Of a stretch of DNA of 64,000 nt, positions 1 through 9,268 are shown in pieces (positions within the stretch are counted from its first letter, which is position 1; each line of letters begins with the position of its first letter). The notes beneath the pieces were generated by a model, which saw only the letters and a program-made list of their open reading frames with translations, was not told the origin of the DNA and ran no database searches. This stretch comes from UBA1413 sp964650525 (lineage in GTDB: Bacteria; Bacteroidota; Bacteroidia; Bacteroidales; Prolixibacteraceae): assembly GCA_964650525.1 (NCBI GenBank), contig CAZYUA010000021.1, positions 5,530 through 69,529 on the forward strand. Direction: 5' to 3'. Both the position numbers and the translations under genes were made by a program.

Positions 1-78
1 TTTCATGTTCCTAATTTATTCCCAATCTCCCGTTCAACGGTTTTTATCCCTATCTTTGAGGGCTAATTTCAACTAAAG

Positions 79-327
79 ATGGAAAAAAAGGAATCAAAAA
101 TAAAAGATAATCCCGGTTTTGCCTTAGGGCCTGAGAATTACAAACTCATGGCGATAGGCTTTATTATCATCATTTTGGGTTTTATCCTTATGGTGGGCGG
201 AGGCAGTGACGATCCGAACGTTTTCAATGAAGATATTTTCAGTTTCAGGAGGATTACCCTTTCTCCTCTGATTCTTTTAGCGGGTTTCGTATTTGAGATT
301 TATGCCATCATGAAAAAACCCGGGTAG
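79..327 (+). CDS. DUF3098 family small membrane protein
   Basis: An 82-residue protein with two hydrophobic segments, at about residues 24-41 and 60-77, joined by a short acidic loop. This is the layout of the DUF3098 family, which has no assigned biochemical role. In Bacteroidota this family typically sits just before uppP, truB and queA, exactly as here, and that conserved order is the main support. uppP starts 20 bp downstream, so co-transcription is likely. A TATCTTTG at 51-58 resembles the Bacteroidota -7 element, but no clear -33 box lies at the right distance and the true promoter may be outside the window. Identity is fairly sure; function is unknown. Confidence 0.82.
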   Translation: MEKKESKIKDNPGFALGPENYKLMAIGFIIIILGFILMVGGGSDDPNVFNEDIFSFRRITLSPLILLAGFVFEIYAIMKKPG

Positions 328-347
328 AATCGCTCACAATTTCTTAT

Positions 348-1133
348 ATGTCTGTATTTCAGGCTCTTTTATTGGGGATGCTTCAAGGATTGACGGAATT
401 CCTGCCGGTTAGTTCGAGTGGTCATCTTGAGGCAGGCAATCATTTCCTTCATATTGCGGGTACCGGGAACCTTACTTTTGCCCTGACTGTGCATACGGCA
501 ACCGTTCTGAGTACCCTGATGGTTTTCAGGAAGGATATCAAAGAGCTGATCGGGACCGGAGTAACCCTGCCCCTGAATAACGATTCTTACTATTTGCTGA
601 AGCTTTTGTTATCTGCCCTGCCGGTGGCTGTCGTGGGTTTGTTTTTCATCGATAAAGTGGAATCGCTGTTCACCGGAAACCTGCAGCTGGTTGGGGGAGC
701 GCTCTTAGCGACAGCTGCCTTACTGTCTCTTGCCTCCATCTGCAGGGGAAAACAGAAAAAAAAGATCGGATGGACCGACAGCATGCTCATGGGGTTGGCA
801 CAGGCAATAGCAGTGATTCCAGGGTTATCCCGCAGCGGAATTACCATTTCCACCGGCCTTATGTTGGGTAACGACCGGAAAGAAACCGCCCGGTTTTCGT
901 TTCTGATGGTTTTATTGCCCATCCTGGGTGCTGCCACCCTTGATGTTCTGGGCGGGCACCTTACCCGGGAACCGGGACCGGGAGTCATTGCTCTGATAAC
1001 CGGATTTGCCGCTGCATTTATCTCCGGGTGGTTTGCCTGCCGATGGATGATTTCTATTGTGTCGAAGGGAAAGCTTATCTATTTTGCTATTTATTGCCTG
1101 GTTTTAGGGTTGTTTATCCTCTTTTTTGCCTGA
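348..1133 (+). CDS. uppP: Undecaprenyl-diphosphatase (UppP/BacA)
   Basis: Integral membrane phosphatase that recycles undecaprenyl diphosphate to undecaprenyl phosphate, the lipid carrier for peptidoglycan and surface polysaccharides; loss or gain of this activity affects bacitracin tolerance. The 261 residues match the usual family length. Both family signatures are present: a glutamate-rich motif with an SSSGH segment at residues 17-26, and a PGxSRSG motif near residues 158-164. The rest is a series of hydrophobic helices. It lies between the DUF3098 gene and truB, about 40 bp before the truB start, in an order seen in many Bacteroidota. No sign of truncation. Confidence 0.96.
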   Translation: MSVFQALLLGMLQGLTEFLPVSSSGHLEAGNHFLHIAGTGNLTFALTVHTATVLSTLMVFRKDIKELIGTGVTLPLNNDSYYLLKLLLSALPVAVVGLFFIDKVESLFTGNLQLVGGALLATAALLSLASICRGKQKKKIGWTDSMLMGLAQAIAVIPGLSRSGITISTGLMLGNDRKETARFSFLMVLLPILGAATLDVLGGHLTREPGPGVIALITGFAAAFISGWFACRWMISIVSKGKLIYFAIYCLVLGLFILFFA

Positions 1134-1172
1134 GCACCCGGAAATTGACATTAAAAGTTTTATTTGCTTATC

Positions 1173-1916
1173 ATGCCAGACCGATCGTACGATTTTATCG
1201 AAGGGGAAGTGTTGTTGTTTGACAAACCCTATGGGTGGACCTCCTTTGATCTGGTGGGAAAAGTCCGGAACTTTCTGACCCGTGAGCTCGGGATAAAAAA
1301 GCTGAAAGTTGGCCATGCCGGCACCTTGGATCCTCTGGCTACCGGTTTGATGATTCTGTGCACAGGAAAGGCAACGCGGCAGATAGACCAATTCCAGGCC
1401 CAGGAGAAGGAGTACCTGGCCACCCTGAAACTGGGGGCCACAACTCCCTCATTTGACAAGGAGACACCTGAAAATGAAATTTTCGCCTGTGAACATATTA
1501 CCAAACCGTTTCTTGAGGAAGTTATAAAGAAATTCCTTGGCCATCAGGAGCAAATTCCTTCCTCCTTTTCGGCTATCAAGATTCGGGGCAAACGAGCTTA
1601 TCAGAAAGCACGCCAGGGCATCGACCCCGGATTGAGCCCCAAGCCTGTATTCATCAGGGAAATCGAGTTGCTGTCGTTCGATTTGCCGGTTGCCTGCATC
1701 CGGGTTGTTTGCAGCAAAGGGACCTATATCAGGGCACTGGCGAGGGATTTAGGTACCAGCCTGGGTTCGGGAGCTTACTTAACCTCCCTGCGGCGTACCC
1801 GCAACGGGATGTACACCCTGGACCAGGCGTTCACCTTCGAGACCTTCCGTGACCATGTCGGTAAACGGGGAACAGGGCTTGAAGAAATTATTATTGAAAC
1901 CCGGGAACAGATCTGA
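1173..1916 (+). CDS. truB: tRNA pseudouridine(55) synthase TruB
   Basis: Converts uridine 55 in the T loop of tRNAs to pseudouridine. The catalytic aspartate lies in the GTLDPLATG motif (D53 with this start), preceded by the substrate-loop residues GHA. A later RALARDLG segment is also typical of the family. I chose the ATG at 1173; an in-frame TTG at 1164 would add three residues. The protein is 247 residues, close to the usual length for versions without a long PUA extension. It follows uppP closely and is probably co-transcribed. A 175-bp gap then separates it from queA. Confidence 0.95.
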   Translation: MPDRSYDFIEGEVLLFDKPYGWTSFDLVGKVRNFLTRELGIKKLKVGHAGTLDPLATGLMILCTGKATRQIDQFQAQEKEYLATLKLGATTPSFDKETPENEIFACEHITKPFLEEVIKKFLGHQEQIPSSFSAIKIRGKRAYQKARQGIDPGLSPKPVFIREIELLSFDLPVACIRVVCSKGTYIRALARDLGTSLGSGAYLTSLRRTRNGMYTLDQAFTFETFRDHVGKRGTGLEEIIIETREQI

Positions 1917-2091
1917 ACGTATGACACGAGCATGAACCATCAAAAAAACATCCGTGCTGGCGTTCGGGCCTTAATGAAAAAAAACTGGAAGGACACGAGG
2001 ACAGGGTCGTTCATGTGTTGGCTTTCAAAAACTGTAACATCTGACCCAACATTGGTCTTTACACGATATCCATAATAAAAAAGGGGGAAAT

Positions 2092-3150
2092 ATGGCCGAA
2101 ATGAAATTATCCAAATTCAGGTACCGGCTGCCGGATGAGCAGATTGCCCTTCACCCATCTGAGAACAGGGATGAATCGAAACTTATGGTACTTGACCGGA
2201 AGAAAGGGACTATCGAACACTATCAGTTCAGGGATATCCTTAAATACTTTGATGATAAGGATGTACTGGTATTTAACGACACCAAAGTTTTCCCTGCCCG
2301 CTTATACGGAAATAAGGAAAAAACAGGCGCCGAAATCGAGGTGTTTCTGCTTCGTGAGCTGAACCGTGAGCAAAGGTTATGGGATGTGCTGGTTGATCCC
2401 GCCCGGAAAATCAGAATCGGCAACAAACTCTATTTTGGTGAAAACGACATGCTGGTGGCGGAAGTGATCGACAACACCACCTCACGGGGGAGAACCCTGC
2501 GGTTTCTTTTTGACGGGAATTACGATGAATTTAAAAAGACGCTGTACAGCCTTGGTGAGACTCCTCTTCCCAAATTCATCAACCGCCCGGTACAGCCGGA
2601 AGATAAAGAAAGATACCAGACCATATTTGCCAAGAATGAAGGAGCGGTTGCCGCCCCAACTGCCGGGCTTCATTTCAGCCGCGAACTGATGAAGCGGATG
2701 GAGATCAAAGGGGTTCGTTTTACTTATGTCACCCTCCATGTCGGGCTTGGGAATTTCCGGAATGTAGATGTGGAAGATCTGACCAAACACAAGATGGACT
2801 CCGAGCAGATATGGATCTCTGAAGAAGCATGCATCGTCATCAACCAGGCTAAAACAGAACACCAGAATGTGTGTGCCGTAGGCACCACAGTGATGCGGAC
2901 TCTTGAAAGTTCGGTTACCACCGACGGATTTCTGAAGCCTTTTGAAGGATGGACGAACAAATTCATCTTTCCCCCTTACGATTTCAGCGTGGCCAACCGC
3001 ATGATCACCAATTTTCACCTCCCGTTATCGACCCTGCTGATGATGGTTTCCGCCTTTGCAGGATACGATTTCCTCATGGACGCTTATCAGGTGGCCATCA
3101 GCAACAACTACCGGTTCGGAACGTATGGCGATGCCATGCTGATACTATGA
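2092..3150 (+). CDS. queA: S-adenosylmethionine:tRNA ribosyltransferase-isomerase QueA
   Basis: Transfers and isomerises the ribosyl part of SAM onto preQ1 in tRNA, giving epoxyqueuosine at the wobble position of GUN anticodons. The 352-residue length and the pattern of conserved blocks (N-terminal YRLPDEQIA, the VFNDTKV block near residue 61, the APTAGLHF block near residue 187, C-terminal NFHLPLSTLLMMVSAFAG) are those of QueA. A purine-rich GGGGGAAAT lies directly upstream of the ATG. With truB two genes upstream, this is a tRNA-modification neighbourhood. No other queuosine gene is visible in the window. Confidence 0.97.
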   Translation: MAEMKLSKFRYRLPDEQIALHPSENRDESKLMVLDRKKGTIEHYQFRDILKYFDDKDVLVFNDTKVFPARLYGNKEKTGAEIEVFLLRELNREQRLWDVLVDPARKIRIGNKLYFGENDMLVAEVIDNTTSRGRTLRFLFDGNYDEFKKTLYSLGETPLPKFINRPVQPEDKERYQTIFAKNEGAVAAPTAGLHFSRELMKRMEIKGVRFTYVTLHVGLGNFRNVDVEDLTKHKMDSEQIWISEEACIVINQAKTEHQNVCAVGTTVMRTLESSVTTDGFLKPFEGWTNKFIFPPYDFSVANRMITNFHLPLSTLLMMVSAFAGYDFLMDAYQVAISNNYRFGTYGDAMLIL

Positions 3151-3190
3151 TCATCCACCGTTCCATCTTCCGGCAAATAATAGCAGCTAC

Positions 3191-4090
3191 ATGAAGTCTG
3201 TATGCCCGATTTGCGGGGACACACGTTTCCGCGATCTATTTTTCTGCACCGACCACTTTCTGACGGGTGAAAGTTTCCCCATACTTCAATGCACGGGTTG
3301 CCATTTCCGGATTACCGGAATAACACCGGCTGAGAAAGATGCCGACCGGTATTACCAATCGGAAGCGTATGTTTCCCATTCGGATATCCGAAAGGGACTG
3401 GTAAACCGGGCTTACCATCTGGCCAGGAAATGGATGCTCCGGTATAAGTTAAAGATTGTAATCCGGGGGTCGGGTTGCAAGACAGGGTCTATCCTTGATG
3501 TGGGTGCGGGTACCGGTTATTTTCTCCGGACGATGGAGGACCATGGCTGGCAGGTGACAGGAACAGAAAAAAGCAGCCATGCACGGGACTTTGCCGCCGA
3601 CCATCTGCAGTTGAAGGTATTCCCATCAGAAGATTTCCATACCTTGCCCCATCGATCGTTCGATGTGATCACCCTGTGGCACGTGATGGAGCACCTGTAT
3701 GGTTTAGATGCTTACTGGACAGGATTGGCCCGGTTGCTGAAACCTTCAGGCCACCTGATCATAGCCTTGCCAAACCCTGAATCAGCGGATGCCCGCCATT
3801 ACCGGGAAAACTGGGCGGCCTGGGATGTTCCCCGCCATCTTTGGCATTTTACCCCGGGAGATGTGAAAAAGATGGCTGAGAAATACGGATTTTCCCTGAT
3901 TAAGATGCGGCGGCTGCCTTTGGACGCCTTCTATATTTCCATCTTAAGTGAAAAATACCGTGCATCAAGGTTCCCGGTTCTGAAGGGATTTTTCTTCGGG
4001 AAACTCTCCTTTTTGAAAAGCCTTGTTAACAGGCGGCATTGCAGTTCCCTGGTGTATATATTGAAATTCCGGTCTGATGTACCCTCCTGA
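3191..4090 (+). CDS. Class I SAM-dependent methyltransferase with N-terminal zinc ribbon
   Basis: A 299-residue protein beginning with a putative zinc ribbon (C5-x2-C8 and C34-x2-C37), followed by a Rossmann-type methyltransferase domain. Motif I (LDVGAGTGYF) lies near residue 102, and a WHVMEHL post-motif and an LKPSGHLIIALPNPES segment follow, as in Methyltransf_11/23-like enzymes. The substrate cannot be read from sequence; zinc-ribbon relatives often sit in polysaccharide or secondary-metabolite loci. It starts 40 bp after queA and ends 10 bp before a strong terminator, so it is probably the last gene of this unit. The domain call is firm; the function is open. Confidence 0.85.
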   Translation: MKSVCPICGDTRFRDLFFCTDHFLTGESFPILQCTGCHFRITGITPAEKDADRYYQSEAYVSHSDIRKGLVNRAYHLARKWMLRYKLKIVIRGSGCKTGSILDVGAGTGYFLRTMEDHGWQVTGTEKSSHARDFAADHLQLKVFPSEDFHTLPHRSFDVITLWHVMEHLYGLDAYWTGLARLLKPSGHLIIALPNPESADARHYRENWAAWDVPRHLWHFTPGDVKKMAEKYGFSLIKMRRLPLDAFYISILSEKYRASRFPVLKGFFFGKLSFLKSLVNRRHCSSLVYILKFRSDVPS

Positions 4091-4100
4091 CTTGCTTTGA

Positions 4101-4141
4101 TTAACAACAAACCCGGTCCTGAAGGCCGGGTTTGTTGTTAA
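4101..4141. terminator. Bidirectional intrinsic terminator between convergent genes
   Basis: A perfect 16-bp stem (4101-4116 with 4126-4141) encloses a 9-nt loop. The stem is GC-rich towards the loop and AT-rich at the base, so that U-rich ends form on both strands. It lies between the methyltransferase stop (4090, + strand) and the SecDF stop (4153, - strand) and can end both transcripts. Confidence 0.9.
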
Positions 4142-4152
4142 AAAACCATCAG

Positions 4153-7100
4153 TTACGCGGTGGCTTTGACGAGGGCCTTTTTGGTACGTTTCCCCAATTC
4201 GTAGACAAGGGGCGTTGCCACAAAGATCGAAGAATAGGTACCGATACCGATGCCAAACAACAAAGCAAAGATAAATCCCCTGATACTGGCTCCGCCAAAC
4301 AGGAAGATGGCTATAAGAACCACCAGAGTCGACAGGGAAGTACTGAAGGTACGGCGCAGGGTGCTGTTCATGGCGTGGTTCATGTTATCCGCGTTTTCGC
4401 GCTTGGGATAGAGATGCATATACTCCCTGATCCGGTCGAAAACGATCACCGTATCATTGATGGAATACCCTATAACCGTAAGGATGGCGGCAATAAAAGA
4501 CTGGTCTATTTCGAGCGAAAAGGGAAGAACACCATGGAAAAGGGAGAATGCCCCCAGGGTGATAATGGTATCATGGGCCAGGGAAATAACTCCGCCCAAA
4601 CCGAACTGCCAGGTATTGAAGCGTACAAAGATATAAAGGAAGATCGCCAGCAGGGCAAAGAAGATCGCAATGGCCGCATCCCTTTTGATGTCATCGGAGA
4701 TGGTGGGACCTACTTTCTGGGAACTCATCCTATGCTTATCGACAAAATCCTGGTACGTTACGTCTTGGAAGAATCCTCCCTGGTTGAGTCCTTTGAAGAG
4801 GAGTTCCTCCACTTCATTGTCTGCATTCTCACTCATATCGTCGACCTTATACTTGGTGGTGATCCGTACCTGGTTACCGGATCCGAAGGTCTTTACTTCG
4901 GGTGGGGACACAAAAACCGAAGTCAGGGCATCTCTGACGTCAGCCACCTTTACATCCTGATTAAAACGTACCGTATAGGTACGACCTCCCTGGAAATCGA
5001 TGCCGAGGTTGAAGCCCCTTACGGCAAAGGAAATCAGGGAAATCAGGATCAACCCCCCGGAAAAATAGTACGCGATTTTCCGGTTACCCAGGAAGTCGAA
5101 GCGGGTATTGCGGAGCCAGGTACTGGTAGTCTTGGAAGTGAAGGTGATTTTCTGGTTTCTTTTGAGTTGCCATTCAAACAGGATCCGGGTGATGAAGATG
5201 GCTGTAAAGAGGGACGTGAGGATACCGATGATGAGGGTGGTGGCAAAGCCTTTGATAGGTCCTGAACCAAAAATGTAAAGGACGATTCCGGTCAGCAGGG
5301 TGGTCACCTGGCCGTCGATAATGGCTGAATAGGCATTTTTATAACCGTCGGAAATGGCCAGTTTGAGTCCTTTTCCGGCCCAGATTTCTTCCTGGACCCT
5401 TTCATAAATCAGCACGTTGGCGTCGACGGCCATACCCATGGTGAGCACGATGCCCGCGATGCCGGGCAGGGTAAGAACCGCGCCCAGGGAAGCCAGCACA
5501 CCGATAAGGAAGAAAACGTTGAAGATAAGGGCGATATTGGCTGCAAACCCGGCTTTTCGGCTGTAAAAGAAAAGCATGTAAGCCAGCACCAGCAGGAAGG
5601 CAATTCCAAAGGATGCGAAACCGGAGTTGATGGCTTCCTTTCCGAGAGAGGGGCCGACGATGTCCTCCTGCATAATACGGGCAGGGGCAGGCATTTTTCC
5701 TGATTTCAGGATATTGGCAAGGTCGGTGGCTTCTTCGACGCTTTCCAGCCCGGTGATACTCGATCGTCCGCCGGTGATTTCATTCTGCACGGTGGGGTAC
5801 GAACGGATGTAATCATCCAGAACGATGGCGATAGATTTGCCGATGTTCTCCTTTGTCATTCGGGCCCAGACTTTGGCACCCTCGCTGTTCATGGCCATGG
5901 CCACTTCGGGACGACCGCCAAACTGATCGTAATCCTGGCGTGCGTCGGTGATCACATCACCTGTGAGAGGGGCTTTGCCATCGCGGGTAGTAGCCTTCAG
6001 AGCTATCAAACGGAAGTAATTTCCGGCTTCGTCGACCGGGTTCGCTGTCCAGCGGAAAAACATGTTCCTGGGGAAAATGGTGCTGACTTGCTCTTTAGCA
6101 AAGAAGGCGTTGACCTCAGAAGTATCCTTGGCGTGGGCTGTTCCGATAATCGGTCCCGGGAACAGGTTGCCGGTCTGGTCTGTACTGGGTGTCAGAATGG
6201 CAAACAGGGGATAGTCCCTGCGGAAATTTTCCAGATCGGCGGGGGATGCTTCGCCCGACAGGGAAGAGGTATCGCTTTTCATTTCTTCGAGGAGAGAACC
6301 GGCAGCTGCTGAGTCTGCCGGAGCTGCTTCCCCGCCGGCCGGGGCAGAGGCAAGCGCCAGAGAATCCTGGTCAGCTCTTTCCGAAGCCAGTGAATCTGCA
6401 ACCGGCACGGAAGCCGACATATCTTTGAGCTTTTGGTTGGCCTGCAGCAGATAGGGATAAACTTCCTGGTTCTCATAGGTTTCCCAAAACTCAAGTTGTG
6501 CCGTACCCTGTAATAATTTGCGTACCCTCTCCGGATTGTCGATCCCGGGAAGTTCCACCAGGATTCGTCCACGGGTCTGTAATTGCTGGATGTTGGGCTG
6601 GGCTACCCCGAACCGGTCTATCCTGGTACGCAACACATTGAAGGAATTATCAATCGCGGCATCGGTCTCTTCCCGTATCACCTTCAGGACATCCTCGTTG
6701 GAAGAGTCAAATTTGACCCGTTCCTTGAGTTCCAGGGTGGTAAAGATGGCTGCTAACCTGGCATTGGGATCGACTTCGGCAAAAGCCTCCCCAAACAGGG
6801 TTACAAAATCCTGTGTGCTGTTTTTCTGTCTTTCCGTAGCCCTGGCCAATGCTGCATTGAAAGTGGAATCGGTACTGTAGTTGGTCATCGCCCGGATCAC
6901 ATCCACCACCGAAACCTCCAGGGTCACATTCATCCCCCCTTTCAGGTCAAGACCCAGGTTCATTTCCAGTTCCTTTACATCCTTATAGGTGAATTTCTTC
7001 AACCCAAGGAAATTGTAGACCTCCACCCCCGAAATGGAATCCAGGTAGTTGTATTCACGGGTAGTGTTTCCCTGAGCATATTCTTTTGCCTGTTTTTCAA

Positions 7101-7191
7101 TTTGTCTGGATTTCCAGGTAAAGGTCAGCTGGTAAAGGCAGACGGCAGACAGCAGAATAGCAAATGTCAATATGGCTCCTTTGTTTTGCAT
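4153..7191 (-). CDS. secDF: Protein translocase subunit SecDF (fused SecD-SecF)
   Basis: The accessory part of the Sec translocon, which uses the proton gradient to help pull proteins through SecYEG on the periplasmic side. The 1012-residue chain is a natural SecD-SecF fusion, as is usual in Bacteroidota. It starts with one transmembrane helix, followed by the LGLDLKGGM block of SecD near residue 80, a long periplasmic region, and a first set of helices with the AGIVLTMGMAVDANVLIYER segment. A second half repeats this plan with GIDFQGGR and IGYSINDTVIVFDRIRE for SecF. A low-complexity Ala/Ser/Glu-rich insert lies around residues 255-315. It stands alone, separated by about 100 bp from the small upstream gene. 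Confidence 0.97.
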   Translation of the reverse strand: MQNKGAILTFAILLSAVCLYQLTFTWKSRQIEKQAKEYAQGNTTREYNYLDSISGVEVYNFLGLKKFTYKDVKELEMNLGLDLKGGMNVTLEVSVVDVIRAMTNYSTDSTFNAALARATERQKNSTQDFVTLFGEAFAEVDPNARLAAIFTTLELKERVKFDSSNEDVLKVIREETDAAIDNSFNVLRTRIDRFGVAQPNIQQLQTRGRILVELPGIDNPERVRKLLQGTAQLEFWETYENQEVYPYLLQANQKLKDMSASVPVADSLASERADQDSLALASAPAGGEAAPADSAAAGSLLEEMKSDTSSLSGEASPADLENFRRDYPLFAILTPSTDQTGNLFPGPIIGTAHAKDTSEVNAFFAKEQVSTIFPRNMFFRWTANPVDEAGNYFRLIALKATTRDGKAPLTGDVITDARQDYDQFGGRPEVAMAMNSEGAKVWARMTKENIGKSIAIVLDDYIRSYPTVQNEITGGRSSITGLESVEEATDLANILKSGKMPAPARIMQEDIVGPSLGKEAINSGFASFGIAFLLVLAYMLFFYSRKAGFAANIALIFNVFFLIGVLASLGAVLTLPGIAGIVLTMGMAVDANVLIYERVQEEIWAGKGLKLAISDGYKNAYSAIIDGQVTTLLTGIVLYIFGSGPIKGFATTLIIGILTSLFTAIFITRILFEWQLKRNQKITFTSKTTSTWLRNTRFDFLGNRKIAYYFSGGLILISLISFAVRGFNLGIDFQGGRTYTVRFNQDVKVADVRDALTSVFVSPPEVKTFGSGNQVRITTKYKVDDMSENADNEVEELLFKGLNQGGFFQDVTYQDFVDKHRMSSQKVGPTISDDIKRDAAIAIFFALLAIFLYIFVRFNTWQFGLGGVISLAHDTIITLGAFSLFHGVLPFSLEIDQSFIAAILTVIGYSINDTVIVFDRIREYMHLYPKRENADNMNHAMNSTLRRTFSTSLSTLVVLIAIFLFGGASIRGFIFALLFGIGIGTYSSIFVATPLVYELGKRTKKALVKATA

Positions 7192-7290
7192 GTTGAATAA
7201 TAATAAAATAATGGTTTAATGAGAAATCGATGTCATGCAGGAATGAACCGTAATTAATTCATTCCTGGCCGCAACCGGGGTTGCTGCAGA

Positions 7291-7698
7291 TCAGGCAAGA
7301 CCCGGCAGGTCTGTTTCGCCTGCCGTAAAACTGAATATAATATAACTGACACTCCGCATGGTGGGAGAGGTGCGGGGAGAGGTGAAGATTTCTGCCCCGG
7401 AAATACAGAATGCCCGCCTGCTCAGCTGTTGCACGATGAGCTGGTTGATTCTCTCCCGGCACTGTTTATCATGGGAAACCCTTTGTCCGGGAATTTTTAA
7501 ACTGGAAAGGGATTGCTGAGTGCAAAAAAAGGTGTATCCGGGGTTATTTCCCGGGGTGGCCGGGACTTCGGTGCCTGCATCCGACGACAGGGTTTCCTGG
7601 TGGAAATGGTCAAACAACCAGGCCGCAACGAGAACAGCGCAAAACAGGCTGACCCGGTACAATCCTTTTTTTGGTATTTTCTTTAACAGTTTCAACAT
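7291..7698 (-). CDS. Small single-helix protein of unknown function
   Basis: A 135-residue protein if started at the ATG at 7698; a longer reading frame continues upstream to 7794 but has no good start context. It has a basic N-terminus, one hydrophobic segment at about residues 15-27, and then a polar, probably periplasmic domain with two cysteines. No family is recognised. The main support for coding is a well-formed Bacteroidota promoter 18 bp upstream of the chosen ATG and the protein-like composition. It precedes secDF in the same direction with about 100 bp between them, so a link to secretion is possible but unproven. Confidence 0.55.
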   Translation of the reverse strand: MLKLLKKIPKKGLYRVSLFCAVLVAAWLFDHFHQETLSSDAGTEVPATPGNNPGYTFFCTQQSLSSLKIPGQRVSHDKQCRERINQLIVQQLSRRAFCISGAEIFTSPRTSPTMRSVSYIIFSFTAGETDLPGLA

Positions 7699-7715
7699 GT
7701 TACCATTTGGCGGCG

Positions 7716-7746
7716 CAAATATAGTTAATCCGGATAAACCGGCAAA
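7716..7746 (-). promoter_or_regulatory. Bacteroidota-type promoter for the gene at 7291-7698
   Basis: On the minus strand the sequence reads TTTG (7743-7746), 19 bp, TATATTTG (7716-7723), matching the -33 and -7 boxes of the Bacteroidota housekeeping sigma factor. The -7 box ends 18 bp before the ATG at 7698, which supports that start. Confidence 0.7.
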
Positions 7747-7826
7747 GCCGGCAGGGAAAAAGTTGCCAGCCTGCCACGATAAAGCGGGGGCCATTTACCC
7801 AAATCCCTGCACCCGGGCATGAAAAC

Positions 7827-8273
7827 TCACGATTTTTTTTTGGCCTGGGGGGACAAGCATAAGGAAAGCCTGGAATAATCGATGACAGCCTTGTATTCCA
7901 ATAAGAAATCACTCCCTATCAAGCCGCAGATTTCGCGGTTCGCAGCATGGTAAATCAAATGGTTGATCTGGGACAGGTCTATCAGGGCAACGGTAAAGGG
8001 GTTGATCGTGAGTTTACCCAGGCAAAAGGGGTGGAGGATACCCAGGGAAATCGTAAACATCCCTGTACCGATGCCTGCAGAACGGACTACCGGATGGATT
8101 TCAGGATCTAAGGGGTCGTACCGGGAAGTCAGGGACAGGTCGAAGACTGTTTTGGAGGCTCCGGTATCAAGAATCCAGAGTCCGATGCCGCCATTCGGAA
8201 AAGTGCAGGGGACAGCCAGGTGGAGGCTTTCAGGTTCGAGGGTAATCAGTTCCAGGGGTATGCTGTACTTCAT
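7827..8273 (-). CDS. Retropepsin-like aspartic protease family protein
   Basis: A 148-residue protein with the clan AA aspartic protease signature: DTGAS at residues 36-40, preceded by a hydrophobic strand, and a second hydrophobic-hydrophobic-Gly block (GLIGSDFLLEY) near residue 115. Such single-domain proteins would act as homodimers, each chain giving one catalytic aspartate. There is no signal peptide, so a cytoplasmic location is likely. Its start lies 3 bp beyond the malate dehydrogenase stop, so the two genes are almost surely co-transcribed. The physiological substrate is unknown. Confidence 0.75.
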   Translation of the reverse strand: MKYSIPLELITLEPESLHLAVPCTFPNGGIGLWILDTGASKTVFDLSLTSRYDPLDPEIHPVVRSAGIGTGMFTISLGILHPFCLGKLTINPFTVALIDLSQINHLIYHAANREICGLIGSDFLLEYKAVIDYSRLSLCLSPQAKKKS

Positions 8274-8276
8274 CGA

Positions 8277-9212
8277 TCACAGGATATTCATTCCGTCTAG
8301 AATATCCATGATCTTACGGACAGCATGCGCAGAGTTGTGCAGCAATTCGGTTTCGTCGTCATTCAGTGCTACCTCAATGACCTGTTCAATGCCGTTTCTC
8401 CCTAATTTTACCGGTACGCCCACAAACATTTCGTTAAGGCCATATTCACCTTCGAGTTTAATGCAGCAGGGGAAAATTCTTTTCTGGTCGAGGACGATGG
8501 CTTCAACCATTTGGGCTGCAGCTGATCCCGGAGCGTACCAGGCCGAAGTGCCCATCAGGTTCACCAGTTCTCCTCCACCGTTGACTGTTCGTTTGATTAT
8601 GGCATTCAGTTGTTCAGCGCCAAGAAGTTCTGTAACAGGAATTCCGGCAACAGTGGTATAGCGGGGCAGTGGCACCATGGTATCTCCGTGGCCGCCCAGC
8701 AGCAATGCCTGGATGTCTCGGGGAGAAACGTCAAGGGCTTCGGCCAGGAAGGCACGGTAACGGGCAGTATCCAGGATCCCTGCCATCCCCATCACCCTGG
8801 TCCTGGGTAATTTCGCAGTGACGTACGATGCATACGTCATCACATCCAGAGGATTGGACACGATGATAATTTTCGCTTCGGGACTGTGCAAAACAACATT
8901 CTGGGTAACATTCCTGACGATGCCCGCATTGATGGAGATCAGGTCGTCGCGGCTCATACCAGGTTTTCGGGGCACCCCCGAGGTTATCACCACCACCTCA
9001 GATCCGGCACTCTTTGCATAATCATTGGTCGATCCCGTCAACCGTGTGTCGTAATAGTTGACCGGCGCAGTTTGCCACAAATCAAGCGATTTTCCTTCTG
9101 AAATCCCCTCTTTTATGTCTAAGAGAACCACCTCCTGAACAATATTCTTCTGGGCAACAACCTGAGCACAGGTCGCACCTACGTTACCGGCACCTACGAC
9201 TGTTACTTTCAT
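8277..9212 (-). CDS. mdh: Malate dehydrogenase (NAD-dependent)
   Basis: Interconverts malate and oxaloacetate in central metabolism. With the ATG at 9212 the protein has 311 residues, and the NAD-binding GAGNVG motif sits at residues 7-12, as expected; the frame can be read further up to a TTG at 9236, but this is unlikely. The substrate loop reads GVPRKPGMSR, with the arginine that marks malate rather than lactate dehydrogenases, and the catalytic histidine lies in GGHGDTMVPL near residue 175. A promoter lies just upstream, and the retropepsin-like gene follows in the same unit. Confidence 0.95.
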   Translation of the reverse strand: MKVTVVGAGNVGATCAQVVAQKNIVQEVVLLDIKEGISEGKSLDLWQTAPVNYYDTRLTGSTNDYAKSAGSEVVVITSGVPRKPGMSRDDLISINAGIVRNVTQNVVLHSPEAKIIIVSNPLDVMTYASYVTAKLPRTRVMGMAGILDTARYRAFLAEALDVSPRDIQALLLGGHGDTMVPLPRYTTVAGIPVTELLGAEQLNAIIKRTVNGGGELVNLMGTSAWYAPGSAAAQMVEAIVLDQKRIFPCCIKLEGEYGLNEMFVGVPVKLGRNGIEQVIEVALNDDETELLHNSAHAVRKIMDILDGMNIL

Positions 9213-9268
9213 CGATCCATGTATTATTGGGCTCAAACAATTTTACTGAAAATTGTCTGAAACGGATA

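Noticed and set aside
1917..2091. Third copy of the 52-nt element between truB and queA
   Set aside because: Only a short stretch (ACGAGCATG) is shared with the flank of copy 2; the conserved core and stems are missing.
4132..5265. Long plus-strand open frame of 377 codons opposite secDF
   Set aside because: It lies entirely antisense to the clear SecDF gene, has no recognisable domain and has a composition typical of a reverse-strand shadow.
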